Positions 1 through 5,679 are shown, counted from the stretch's first letter. The stretch is 5,699 nucleotides of DNA from Deferribacteraceae bacterium (GCA_031285415.1 JAITWF010000130.1:1-5699); one strand, 5' to 3'. Notes: generated from the letters alone by a model not told the origin. Program-made: numbers and translations.

Positions 1-46
1 ACCCTCCCCTTGAGGGAGGGTCGAAGCTTTAGCTTCGGGGAGGGGT
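1..46. repeat. Composite G/C-rich inverted repeat at left edge
   Basis: Two hairpins lie in a row. ACCCTCCC (1-8) pairs with GGGAGGGT (14-21), and CGAAGCT (22-28) pairs with AGCTTCG (31-37). In an alternative fold, CCCTCCCC (2-9) pairs with GGGGAGGG (37-44) and encloses the CGAAGCT hairpin. Neither hairpin is followed by a T-run, so this does not look like a simple intrinsic terminator. The same CCCCTCC/GGAGGGG theme returns at the right edge of the window, which suggests a dispersed palindromic repeat family. The element may extend beyond the left edge. Confidence 0.6.
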
Positions 47-71
47 TGCAGAAAGAGACCCCTCACCGAAT

Positions 72-120
72 TAGGGTGGGCTGACCCCGCCCCTACATTC
101 GACTCCCCCTCAAGGGGGGA
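72..120. repeat. Two further G/C-rich dyads
   Basis: TAGGG (72-76) pairs with CCCTA (91-95), with inner G78-G80/C86-C88 pairs and an imperfect junction. Then CCCCCT (105-110) faces AGGGGGG (113-119) around a CA centre. No reading frame with family character covers this stretch. Together with 1-46 these dyads make the first 120 bases an array of fold-back units upstream of cheX. Their function is unknown; they resemble REP/BIME-like intergenic palindromes rather than protein-binding sites. Confidence 0.5.
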
Positions 121-132
121 GTGTTAGTGGGT

Positions 133-155
133 AAGGGAAACCTTGGTTGCCCCTT
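133..155. repeat. Imperfect hairpin between repeat array and cheX promoter
   Basis: GGG (135-137) and AACC (139-142) pair with GGTT (145-148) and CCC (150-152), with one A/G mismatch. The flanking AA/TT can add pairs if one C is bulged. The loop of TT is very tight. No T-run follows directly, so a terminator role is doubtful. Confidence 0.3.
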
Positions 156-159
156 CCAG

Positions 160-171
160 CTAAAATTTTAG
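160..171. repeat. 12-bp perfect palindrome just upstream of the candidate -35
   Basis: CTAAAATTTTAG reads identically on both strands and abuts the candidate cheX -35 box at 172. The position would suit an activator or repressor site or an AT-rich UP-like element. In AT-rich sequence such palindromes can arise by chance, and no second copy was seen in the window. Confidence 0.3.
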
Positions 172-200
172 TAGACTTTTGTGAATCTGTCAGATATATT
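172..200 (+). promoter_or_regulatory. Candidate sigma-70 promoter of the cheX operon
   Basis: TAGACT (172-177, 4 of 6 matches to TTGACA) and TATATT (195-200, 5 of 6 to TATAAT) are separated by 17 bp. Transcription would start near 207, giving a leader of about 19 nt. A Shine-Dalgarno-like GAGGTG at 214-219 sits 6 nt before the ATG at 226. The -35 is weak, and other sigma factors (flagellar or general stress) cannot be excluded. Confidence 0.45.
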
Positions 201-225
201 TTAGGTTGATGGTGAGGTGTAAACA

Positions 226-696
226 ATGAAAGCAGAGATGATAAACCCGTTTATTACGGCGACGATCAGCGTTTTTGAGACAATGACCGGTATTGAGCCG
301 AAGAAGGGCGAGATTTACGTTAAACAAGATGAGAAGATGACTTACGATATATCAGGCGTTATCGGTATAGCTGGCAAGATGCAAGGTTTTATCGTGTTGA
401 GCTTTCCAGAGCCGCTAGTGCTAGATCTTGTCTCTGGCTTCTTAGGCGAGAAGAAAACACATATGTCGAAAGACGTTGTAGACGCAGTTGGCGAATTTGT
501 TAACATGATCGCTGGTAGCTCTAAGAGAGTCTTTGCAGAGCAGGGCTTTAAATATAATATCGGTATACCTAGCGTTATCTCGGGCAGAAACCATATAATC
601 AACCGCCCTAGCAACGTTGTATGTATCGGCGTTAAATTCTACGTTGGGGATCAGCATTTCGTAATCGAAGTTGCTCTCAGACAGAAAGACGACTAA
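226..696 (+). CDS. cheX: CheX-family chemotaxis protein (predicted CheY-P phosphatase)
   Basis: The protein is 156 aa, the usual size for single-domain CheX. The fold pattern and the signature E90-x-x-N93 in 'VGEFVNMIAG' match the CheC/CheX/FliY phosphatase family. In that family the Glu and Asn of the long helix insert into the CheY-P active site and promote dephosphorylation. Only one ExxN motif is present, as in CheX; CheC and FliY usually have two. Other CheX-like parts are the N-terminal 'NPFITATISVFETMTG' helix (residues 7-22), 'GVIGIAGKMQGFIVLSF' (44-60) and the terminal strand 'VIEVAL' (146-151). There is no signal peptide, so it is cytoplasmic. The ATG at 226 is chosen for the GAGGTG ribosome site 6 nt upstream. 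It is first in an operon, 17 bp ahead of the M16 peptidase, with no che or flagellar genes in view. The partner receiver is therefore unknown; it may be CheY elsewhere or the receiver-like domain encoded two genes downstream (inference). Confidence 0.88.
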   Translation: MKAEMINPFITATISVFETMTGIEPKKGEIYVKQDEKMTYDISGVIGIAGKMQGFIVLSFPEPLVLDLVSGFLGEKKTHMSKDVVDAVGEFVNMIAGSSKRVFAEQGFKYNIGIPSVISGRNHIINRPSNVVCIGVKFYVGDQHFVIEVALRQKDD

Positions 697-713
697 ACTG
701 TAGGCTTTTCAAC

Positions 714-2024
714 ATGTCGCTTTTAAGATATGCAGTGTACGTGTGTTTATTTCTCTATGGAGGGGTTGCATTGGGCGAGACGGTGGAGTTTCAGCTTAAA
801 AATGGAGTTACAGGGGTGCATAAATTCACCCCACATACACAGATCACCACAGTTCAGGCGTGGATAAAGACAGGCTCTGTGAATGAAGATTCCAAAAATA
901 ATGGCATATCACATTTTCTTGAGCATATCCTCTTTAAGGGTACCAAAAATTTCAAACCGGATGAGATCGATAATGTAGTGGAGTCGCACGGCGGCGTGAT
1001 GAACGCTGGCACCAGCAAGGATTACACTACCTATTATATAACGCTCCCTGTCGAACATGCAGAGGTCGCTTTCAAGGTTATCTCCGATATGGTCTTCAAC
1101 GCACTCTTCCTTGCTGCGGAGATCGAAAAGGAGAAGCCGGTCGTGGTGCAGGAGATTCAGCGCAAATTCGATAACCCTACCTACGATATGTGGCGTGAGG
1201 CTGTTGCACTGCTATACGATAAAACTCCATACACTATGGAGGTTATCGGTACAGAGGATAATGTAAACTCCTTTACCACCGAATCGCTACGCAAATATTA
1301 CGATACCTACTATCACCCTCAGAACGTCACATTAGTGGTTGCTGGGGATATATCAGAGAAAGAGACGAAAGCACTTGCTGAAAAATATTTCAACGTTAAG
1401 ACCACAGCTAAAGCTGGCAAGGGGTACGACGGCAAGTGGACTCCATCTATCAAAAAATCGTCAAGCAAAAGCTATGAACGAGATGTGGCGCAAGATTATG
1501 TACTGCTCGGCTATCAGGTGAACGCTACAGCAGAGGATGCGCCTGTGTACGATGTACTGACGGAGATCCTCTCTGGTGGCGAGTATTCATACCTTAATAA
1601 AGAGTTAAAGTATGATCGAGAGCTTGTAACGGCTGTATCGGCTGGCGATATGTTGAGCAAAAACGCTGGCGGCTACCTTGTGCATATGATCACCAATCCA
1701 GACGACTCTGATGAGGCTGTAAAGGCGTTTGACGAGGTTATAGCGAAGTTTACCGATAAGGGATTATCAGCCTCTGACTTGCAGAAGGCTAAAAATAGAC
1801 TCAAAAGCCGAGTAGTATTTCAGCAGGAGAGGGCGTACTCTGACGCTAGCGAGATCGGATATTCGTATACTATAGATCAGAAAGATTACTATAATCGGTA
1901 TATCAATAGTATTGACGCAATTACCATGAAAGATGTACTCTCTACTGCAAAGGCTATATTTACTGCACCACATATTACATACAAAACAGTTCCATCTGCC
2001 GAAAGCAGCACGGAGGAGAGATGA
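714..2024 (+). CDS. M16 family zinc metallopeptidase, predicted exported
   Basis: The protein is 436 aa, typical of the single-unit (two-lobe) M16B peptidases related to bacterial processing proteases. The inverted zinc motif HFLEH is intact (H67, E70 as base, H71). The distal zinc ligand Glu fits E147 in 'VVVQEIQR', 76 residues beyond H71, the family spacing. The N-terminal catalytic lobe spans about 24-185. The Peptidase_M16_C-like lobe spans about 190-370 and includes 'TYYHPQNVTLVVAGD' (198-212) and the 'SGGEYSYLNKEL' segment (287-298). Residues 1-21 look like a signal peptide: short basic start, hydrophobic core, cleavage near VALG/E. There is no lipobox, so periplasmic location is predicted. 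The start at 714 is preferred because it supplies this signal peptide, although the ribosome site is weak (TAGG around 701), suggesting reliance on coupling with cheX. The stop overlaps the next gene by ATGA. The substrate is unknown; family members degrade peptides or process exported proteins. Confidence 0.9.
   Translation: MSLLRYAVYVCLFLYGGVALGETVEFQLKNGVTGVHKFTPHTQITTVQAWIKTGSVNEDSKNNGISHFLEHILFKGTKNFKPDEIDNVVESHGGVMNAGTSKDYTTYYITLPVEHAEVAFKVISDMVFNALFLAAEIEKEKPVVVQEIQRKFDNPTYDMWREAVALLYDKTPYTMEVIGTEDNVNSFTTESLRKYYDTYYHPQNVTLVVAGDISEKETKALAEKYFNVKTTAKAGKGYDGKWTPSIKKSSSKSYERDVAQDYVLLGYQVNATAEDAPVYDVLTEILSGGEYSYLNKELKYDRELVTAVSAGDMLSKNAGGYLVHMITNPDDSDEAVKAFDEVIAKFTDKGLSASDLQKAKNRLKSRVVFQQERAYSDASEIGYSYTIDQKDYYNRYINSIDAITMKDVLSTAKAIFTAPHITYKTVPSAESSTEER
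2012..2018 (+). promoter_or_regulatory. Strong ribosome binding site inside the M16 gene end
   Basis: GGAGGAG lies in the last codons of the M16 gene, 2 nt before the ATG at 2021. The GGAGG core is 4 nt from the start. With the ATGA overlap this fixes the start of the ATP-binding gene and indicates translational coupling. Confidence 0.65.
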
Positions 2025-2845
2025 GACGGATAGCCTATTGGCTTTCAAATAAGAGGTATCAAGATATATTGGTCAACTTCTGCAACTCAGAGGGGATGGT
2101 GCCGATCGATATATCTAAAAGTGCAGATAAAACATGCAGTTATGTCTTTTTTATAACTGATATCGAGGATGAGGTACATAATAGCCATACATCTGATGAT
2201 ACCCCAAAATGCCTTATCTCCGATTCACAGAAGTATAATCATGGCTACTATCTTGTTAACGATGATTTTGGAATATATAGTCTGCGTGTGATCCTCGACC
2301 TGATTCACCACGGAAGTATCCTCTTGAATAGCACAGGAAGCCTCGAATTTGGTTCTAACATTAAGGAGTGCTACGTTGGGAATAATATCGCCGATGTGGA
2401 TCGATTTGTATTCTTTCTAACGCAGGAGATATTATTCTTTTCAAACTTCGCCGATACCGAGAAGATCCGTATAGGATTTTCAGAGATGCTCACGAACGGT
2501 ATCGAGCATGGCAACCTTAATATCACCAACAAGGAGAAGTTTGAGGCAACAGAGGCTGGCACCTACATGCAGCTCCTTAATGATAGGCAAAACGACCCTC
2601 GCTATAGAGATAGAAGGGTGTATATCAAAGTTACCAGCGATATGAAACGTATCGAGATTATGATCAGAGACGAGGGGGATGGTTTTGATATCAGTAAATT
2701 GCCATCGCCAAAGGATGCCGATCAGCTTCTGAAGCTGCACGGCAGAGGGATATTGATCACTAAAGCTTACTTTGACGAAGTTAAGTATAATAGCAAGGGG
2801 AACGAGGTTATACTTGCTAGAAATCTGAATAGGTTTAATTTCTAA
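2021..2845 (+). CDS. ATP-binding protein with RsbW-like GHKL ATPase domain and a receiver-like N-terminus
   Basis: The protein is 274 aa. The C-terminal half (about 125-268) is a HATPase_c domain of the anti-sigma/RsbW type. Its N-box is E155-MLTN159-GIEHG164, its G1 box D217-EGDGFD, and its G2 region 'HGRGILITKAYFDEV' (240-254). The usual His-kinase dimerisation H-box is missing, so it is more likely a serine kinase or ATP-dependent binding module than a sensor kinase. Residues 1-115 have no confident family. Their order of strands and helices ('RRIAYWLSN', 'RYQDILVNFCNSEGM', 'YVFFITDIED', 'YYLVNDDFGIYSLRVILDLI') resembles a response-regulator receiver. D47 sits where the phospho-acceptor would be, but the acidic pair and conserved Lys are lacking (inference). 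It is soluble, with no membrane segment. It overlaps the M16 gene by 4 bp and shares an operon with cheX. Anti-sigma or partner-switching control of a stress or motility response is plausible, but no antagonist gene is in view. Confidence 0.8.
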   Translation: MRRIAYWLSNKRYQDILVNFCNSEGMVPIDISKSADKTCSYVFFITDIEDEVHNSHTSDDTPKCLISDSQKYNHGYYLVNDDFGIYSLRVILDLIHHGSILLNSTGSLEFGSNIKECYVGNNIADVDRFVFFLTQEILFFSNFADTEKIRIGFSEMLTNGIEHGNLNITNKEKFEATEAGTYMQLLNDRQNDPRYRDRRVYIKVTSDMKRIEIMIRDEGDGFDISKLPSPKDADQLLKLHGRGILITKAYFDEVKYNSKGNEVILARNLNRFNF

Positions 2846-2887
2846 TATTTCATATGCTATCATTATAGCTCTATGAGTTTATTCCAC

Positions 2888-2916
2888 TACCCCGTCATCT
2901 TGCTAACGCAATCTGC
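2888..2916. repeat. Degenerate copy of a GTCATTGCGAGC/GCAATCT-type dispersed repeat
   Basis: The stretch reads CCCCGTCAT, then TTGC-TAAC-GCAA (2900-2911), then TCTG. This resembles the very common intergenic palindromic repeat that runs GTCATTGCGAGC...GCAATCT, with most of the internal arm lost. The call rests on recognition of the pattern, and only one copy occurs here. Confidence 0.4.
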
Positions 2917-2918
2917 CA

Positions 2919-2938
2919 CCCCTTCGCCAGCGAAGGGG
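2919..2938. repeat. Perfect 9-bp inverted repeat; possible terminator of the cheX operon
   Basis: CCCCTTCGC (2919-2927) pairs perfectly with GCGAAGGGG (2930-2938); the central CA would open to a small loop. It lies 74 bp after the ATP-binding gene and is followed by AATTTT, a weak T-run. It could act as an imperfect intrinsic terminator for the operon. The flanking GCCACCCCT...AGGGGAA also matches the hairpin at the right edge of the window read on the minus strand, so it is probably a member of the same dispersed palindrome family. Confidence 0.55.
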
Positions 2939-2987
2939 AATTTTAAACATAAACTATATAATTCCAAAACTTTCCTCAATTTTCTTC

Positions 2988-3018
2988 TTGACTTTCCCCT
3001 TAGGGGAACCTTTATAAC
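2988..3018 (+). promoter_or_regulatory. MerR-type promoter and operator (19-bp spacer with dyad)
   Basis: TTGACT (2988-2993, 5 of 6 to consensus) and TATAAC (3013-3018, 5 of 6) are 19 bp apart, longer than the 17-bp optimum. The spacer contains a dyad, TTCCCCT (2994-3000), T, AGGGGAA (3002-3008). An overlong 19-20-bp spacer holding the operator is the hallmark of promoters that MerR-family activators untwist. It lies directly upstream of the merR-type gene, so autoregulation is inferred. Transcription should start near 3025, giving a leader of about 22 nt. Confidence 0.8.
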
Positions 3019-3034
3019 ACAATCATACTAGTTG

Positions 3035-3041
3035 AAGGGAG
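3035..3041 (+). promoter_or_regulatory. Ribosome binding site that decides the merR start (GTG 3047)
   Basis: AAGGGAG is 5 nt upstream of GTG 3047. A longer in-frame TTG start at 3032 would place this site inside the coding region and has no ribosome site of its own, so GTG is preferred. Confidence 0.75.
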
Positions 3042-3046
3042 CGCAC

Positions 3047-3847
3047 GTGTTTACAATAGGAGAATTCTCAAAGATCTGTTTGGTTACAACAAAAGCGTTG
3101 CGGTATTACGACGAGATTGGGCTGATTAAGCCTAAGTGCATAGGTGATAATGGATATCGCTACTATGCAACATCCCAGCTGCGCACTATGCTGCTGATAA
3201 ACCGTCTCAAGCGATACCGCTTCTCGCTAGAGGAGATCGCCGTTATGCTCAAGGACGATTCTAGCGAAACGATGTTCAGCATGATGGAGAGCAAGGTTGT
3301 AGAGCTTTCCGCAGAACAGAGTCAGTTGGAGAGCTTCTTGAGGGATCTACGGCTTGATATGGACAAGCTAGAAAGAGGAGTTAATATTATGTCTTACATC
3401 GATAAAACAGAGATTAAGTTAGTGGAGAGAGGGGCGGAAAATATACTGTATTCTAGGCAGCTTATGGGTGTTATGGATTACGAGAGGTATTTTGGCGAAC
3501 TATTTAATAAGGCTGGCAAGGGAAGATACAGCATATCTGGCGTACCGATGGCGATCTATCATGATAAAGAGTTCAGCCATGAATCAAACGATACAGAGCT
3601 TGCTGTGCCAGTGAAAGAGGTTACAGACGCCACTCGCACCCTTGATGGTGGTTTATGTATCATGGCTGTGCATAAAGGTGCATACTCTGGACTTTCAGGT
3701 ACATATGCCAAGATCTCTGAATGGGCGGATGAGAACGGCTATCTATTTTGTGCGCCAGTTTATGAGCGATTTGTGGTGATTATGGATAAAAACACCCCCG
3801 AAGAGGCTCTTGTGACGGAGGTTTACTGCCCAGTGACGAAGCGGTAA
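3047..3847 (+). CDS. MerR-family transcriptional regulator with GyrI-like effector-binding domain
   Basis: The protein is 266 aa from the GTG start; the N-terminus 'MFTIGEFSKI' is typical of the family. The winged helix-turn-helix covers about 1-70, with 'TTKALRYYDEIGLIKP' (14-29) and 'GYRYY' (36-40) marking the recognition helix and wing. A dimerisation coiled coil follows (about 73-112). The C-terminal domain (about 122-265) is AraC_E_bind/GyrI-like. It shows 'KGAYSGLSGTYAKISEWADENGY' pattern residues (210-232), a 'YERF' with E240, and 'EEALVTEVYCPV' (252-263). This is the BmrR layout: such proteins bind hydrophobic, often cationic, small molecules and activate promoters with long spacers. 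There is no metal-binding Cys cluster as in MerR, ZntR or CueR. The gene is flanked by its own MerR-type promoter and an intrinsic terminator, so it appears monocistronic and self-activating. No efflux pump or other obvious target is adjacent. The ligand is unknown. Confidence 0.9.
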   Translation: MFTIGEFSKICLVTTKALRYYDEIGLIKPKCIGDNGYRYYATSQLRTMLLINRLKRYRFSLEEIAVMLKDDSSETMFSMMESKVVELSAEQSQLESFLRDLRLDMDKLERGVNIMSYIDKTEIKLVERGAENILYSRQLMGVMDYERYFGELFNKAGKGRYSISGVPMAIYHDKEFSHESNDTELAVPVKEVTDATRTLDGGLCIMAVHKGAYSGLSGTYAKISEWADENGYLFCAPVYERFVVIMDKNTPEEALVTEVYCPVTKR

Positions 3848-3856
3848 GTTATTGAG

Positions 3857-3888
3857 AAGGGGGTAGCTCTGTGCTTGCCCCCTTTTTT
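3857..3888 (+). terminator. Rho-independent terminator of the merR gene
   Basis: AAGGGGG (3857-3863) pairs with CCCCCTT (3878-3884). Inside, AGC (3865-3867) can pair with GCT (3873-3875). The downstream arm runs into a T-run at 3883-3888. It begins 9 bp after the merR stop. Read on the other strand the hairpin has no T-run, so it should stop plus-strand transcription only. Confidence 0.85.
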
Positions 3889-3893
3889 AGTAA

Positions 3894-5069
3894 CTACCCC
3901 ATATACTCCTTTATCGCATCTGCAAGGCGTTTTACCCCAATCCGTATTGTTTCCTCGTCGGAGCAGGAGTAGTTTAGACGCATAGCGTTTGAAGATCTGC
4001 CATCGGCGTAGAACGGCTCGCCTGGCACGAATGCCACCTTGTGTTTCGTTGCTATATGAAAGAGATCCATCGCCTTGCACGATTCTGGTAGCGTCACCCA
4101 GAGGAACATCCCCCCCTCTGGCTCTGTGAACTTAATCCCAGCTGGCATCTCTTTTTTGAGAGCCTCTACCATAGCCTGTCTCTGCCCCTTGTATCCATCG
4201 GAGATCTTTTTGATATATGTATCGATACTGTTATCTGTGAGGTACTGATGGATAACTCTCTGTGCAAAGTAGTTTGTATGCAGGTCTGCCGCCTGTTTTG
4301 CGGTAACGAGTTTATCCATAATAATTTTATTTGCGCACACCCAGCCGAGTCGAAGCCCTGGAGCAACAACCTTTGAGAATGATCCTAGAAGGATCCCATT
4401 ATCGTGTGCAAACGATTTCAGCGTAGGGAGATGTTCGCCGATAAAGCGTAGCTCGCCATATGGGTCGTCCTCCACAAATACGGTCTCTGTGCGCTTTAAG
4501 ACATCGGTTGTCTTTATGCGCTTTTCGAGGCTGTACGTAAGCCCTGTCGGGTTCTGAAAGTTTGGCGTAGTGTAGAAGATCTTTGCCTTCGTGCGATTTA
4601 TCGTCTCTTCGAGGGCGACTGTATCAACGCCATCATCCTCTAGCTTTACGGCGTGAAATTGTGGACGGAATAGGGTAAACGCCTGGATTGCGCCGAGATA
4701 GCTAGGCTCCTCGATGATTATCGAGTCGTCTGTATCGATAAACACCTTTGCTATCAGGTCGAGTGCCTGTTGTGAGCCGCTGACTATCAAGATCTCATCC
4801 ACAGGTATATCAAGCCCACGCAGCTTGTATCGATCGGAGATATATTGGCGCAGTGGCAGATACCCCTCTGTGGTGGAGTATTGCAGAGCGTCGCCGCCTG
4901 TCGATAAGACCCTGTTAGTTGCCTCTCTCATCTCCTCCACAGGGAAGTACTTTTTATTCGGTAGTCCACCAGCAAAGGAGATGATCTCAGGCGTTTGCGT
5001 TAATTTTAAGATCTCACGGATGAACGATTTTGGTGTGTTTTCGATATTTTTTGAAAATCTGTATTGCAT
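3894..5069 (-). CDS. PLP-dependent class I/II aminotransferase (LysN/Aro8-like, 2-aminoadipate aminotransferase family)
   Basis: The protein is 391 aa, full length for the free-standing aminotransferases related to LysN, Aro8/KAT II and MocR catalytic domains; no N-terminal GntR DNA-binding domain is present. Visible features are 'ISFAGGLPNKKYFP' (30-43, substrate loop) and 'VSGSQQALDL' (96-105, cofactor phosphate). 'TTPNFQNPTG' (167-176) follows, with N173 near the pyridine ring. 'EDDPYGELRF' (200-209) holds the Asp that salt-bridges the ring nitrogen. 'GSFSKVVAPGLRLGW' (229-243) has K233 as the Schiff-base lysine, and R364 in 'MRLNYS' binds the alpha-carboxylate. All catalytic residues are present. 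The enzyme is cytoplasmic. Its ATG shares one base with the ubiX stop (TAATG), and a G-rich ribosome site lies within the ubiX end. Substrate cannot be fixed from sequence: 2-aminoadipate, aromatic or branched-chain amino acids with 2-oxoglutarate are all possible. It ends 46 bp from the convergent merR gene. Confidence 0.9.
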   Translation of the reverse strand: MQYRFSKNIENTPKSFIREILKLTQTPEIISFAGGLPNKKYFPVEEMREATNRVLSTGGDALQYSTTEGYLPLRQYISDRYKLRGLDIPVDEILIVSGSQQALDLIAKVFIDTDDSIIIEEPSYLGAIQAFTLFRPQFHAVKLEDDGVDTVALEETINRTKAKIFYTTPNFQNPTGLTYSLEKRIKTTDVLKRTETVFVEDDPYGELRFIGEHLPTLKSFAHDNGILLGSFSKVVAPGLRLGWVCANKIIMDKLVTAKQAADLHTNYFAQRVIHQYLTDNSIDTYIKKISDGYKGQRQAMVEALKKEMPAGIKFTEPEGGMFLWVTLPESCKAMDLFHIATKHKVAFVPGEPFYADGRSSNAMRLNYSCSDEETIRIGVKRLADAIKEYMG

Positions 5070-5620
5070 TACTTATTATCCCCCCAGCGGTCTATATCTA
5101 TCTCTATTCCAAAGAGATCTAACGCCCTTGCGGCACTAAATCGCACTATATCATCGATCGATTCAGGTTTACTATAGAAAGCTGGCACTGGAGGGGCAAT
5201 TATACCACCCATCTCCGTCACCGCTAGCATATTCTTGAGGTGTCCAGCGTGCAGGGGCGACTCCCTCGTCATTAACACTAACCGTCTGCGCTCCTTAAGT
5301 GCCACATCGGCGGCTCGTAGGAGGAGTGTATCGCAATTTCCTGTGGCTACACATGCGAGAGTGCGCATAGAGCAGGGGGCGATTATCATCCCTAAATTTT
5401 TATAGGAGCCGCTTGCGATCGGCGCAGTGAAGTCGTTAATGCTATACACCTTATCAGCTTTCAAACTGTACGGATCTTCACCCTCTAACGCTGCGGTATA
5501 TTTGGCAGAGTCCGATAGCACAAGCTCTGTTTTAACGCCAGCCTCGTGTAAAAGCTCTAAAACTTTGCGCCCATATATAAATCCACTGGCGCCTGTTATT
5601 CCAACTATTATTCTATTCAT
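5069..5620 (-). CDS. ubiX: UbiX-family flavin prenyltransferase
   Basis: The protein is 183 aa, within the usual UbiX/Pad1 range of about 185-210. It prenylates FMN with dimethylallyl phosphate to make the cofactor of UbiD-type (de)carboxylases. Signature blocks are intact: 'GITGASG' (7-13) for FMN phosphate, 'APCSMRTLACVATG' (81-94), 'LLRAADVALKERR' (100-112), 'LVLMTRESPL' (114-123), 'HLKNM' (127-131), and 'PPVPAFYSKPES' (143-154). 'RALDLFGIE' and 'RW' close the C-terminus. The ATG at 5620 gives the standard 'RIIVGITGASG' start, but there is no good ribosome site: the nearest purine run, AAGAGAGA, is 12 nt away. It is first in a two-gene unit with the aminotransferase. No ubiD is visible here. 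Its partner could serve quinone biosynthesis or aromatic-acid metabolism (inference). Related flavoprotein decarboxylases such as EpiD are less likely, given the full match to UbiX blocks. Confidence 0.93.
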   Translation of the reverse strand: MNRIIVGITGASGFIYGRKVLELLHEAGVKTELVLSDSAKYTAALEGEDPYSLKADKVYSINDFTAPIASGSYKNLGMIIAPCSMRTLACVATGNCDTLLLRAADVALKERRRLVLMTRESPLHAGHLKNMLAVTEMGGIIAPPVPAFYSKPESIDDIVRFSAARALDLFGIEIDIDRWGDNK

Positions 5621-5626
5621 GCCGGT

Positions 5627-5655
5627 ATTCTATCTCTCTTGTTGGCAAAATTCAA
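5627..5655 (-). promoter_or_regulatory. Candidate ubiX promoter, very close to the start codon
   Basis: On the minus strand, TTGAAT (5655-5650) and TAGAAT (5632-5627, 5 of 6 to TATAAT) are 17 bp apart. The -10 ends 6 nt before the ATG, so transcription would begin at or next to the start codon and give a leaderless or nearly leaderless mRNA. The -35 matches only 4 of 6, and a promoter farther upstream, beyond the window, is possible. Confidence 0.4.
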
Positions 5656-5679
5656 TAGTTATGTTAAGTTGTGTTGGTT

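Noticed and set aside
1..120. CRISPR array or tandem repeat array
   Set aside because: The dyads are of different sequence and size, with no regular direct repeat or equal spacers.
1767..2048. 93-codon minus-strand open frame over the end of the M16 gene
   Set aside because: It is antisense to a supported gene, Cys/Ser-rich without pattern, and has no promoter or ribosome site.
2480..2863. 127-codon minus-strand open frame opposite the ATP-binding gene
   Set aside because: The N-box, G1 and G2 motifs on the plus strand establish the true frame; the antisense translation shows no recognisable domain.
2919..2944. Confident intrinsic terminator for the cheX operon
   Set aside because: The stem is strong, but the tail has only four T residues after AA and the element matches a dispersed repeat, so it is kept as a repeat with a possible terminator role.
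2955..2962. TATATAAT as a second merR promoter -10
   Set aside because: No -35-like hexamer occurs 16-19 bp upstream, and the 2988-3018 promoter fits far better.
3032..3046. Longer merR start at TTG 3032
   Set aside because: It would add MKGAHV before the usual MerR N-terminus and would bury the AAGGGAG ribosome site that correctly serves GTG 3047.
3823..4080. 85-codon minus-strand open frame overlapping the aminotransferase C-terminus and running through the terminator
   Set aside because: It is in a different frame from the conserved 'MRLNYS' region and crosses the merR terminator; no family match is visible.
4714..5139. 141-codon plus-strand open frame over the aminotransferase/ubiX junction
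   Set aside because: It lies fully antisense to two well-supported genes, has low-complexity Ser-rich translation with no family character, and lacks a ribosome site. It is a shadow of the coding strand.
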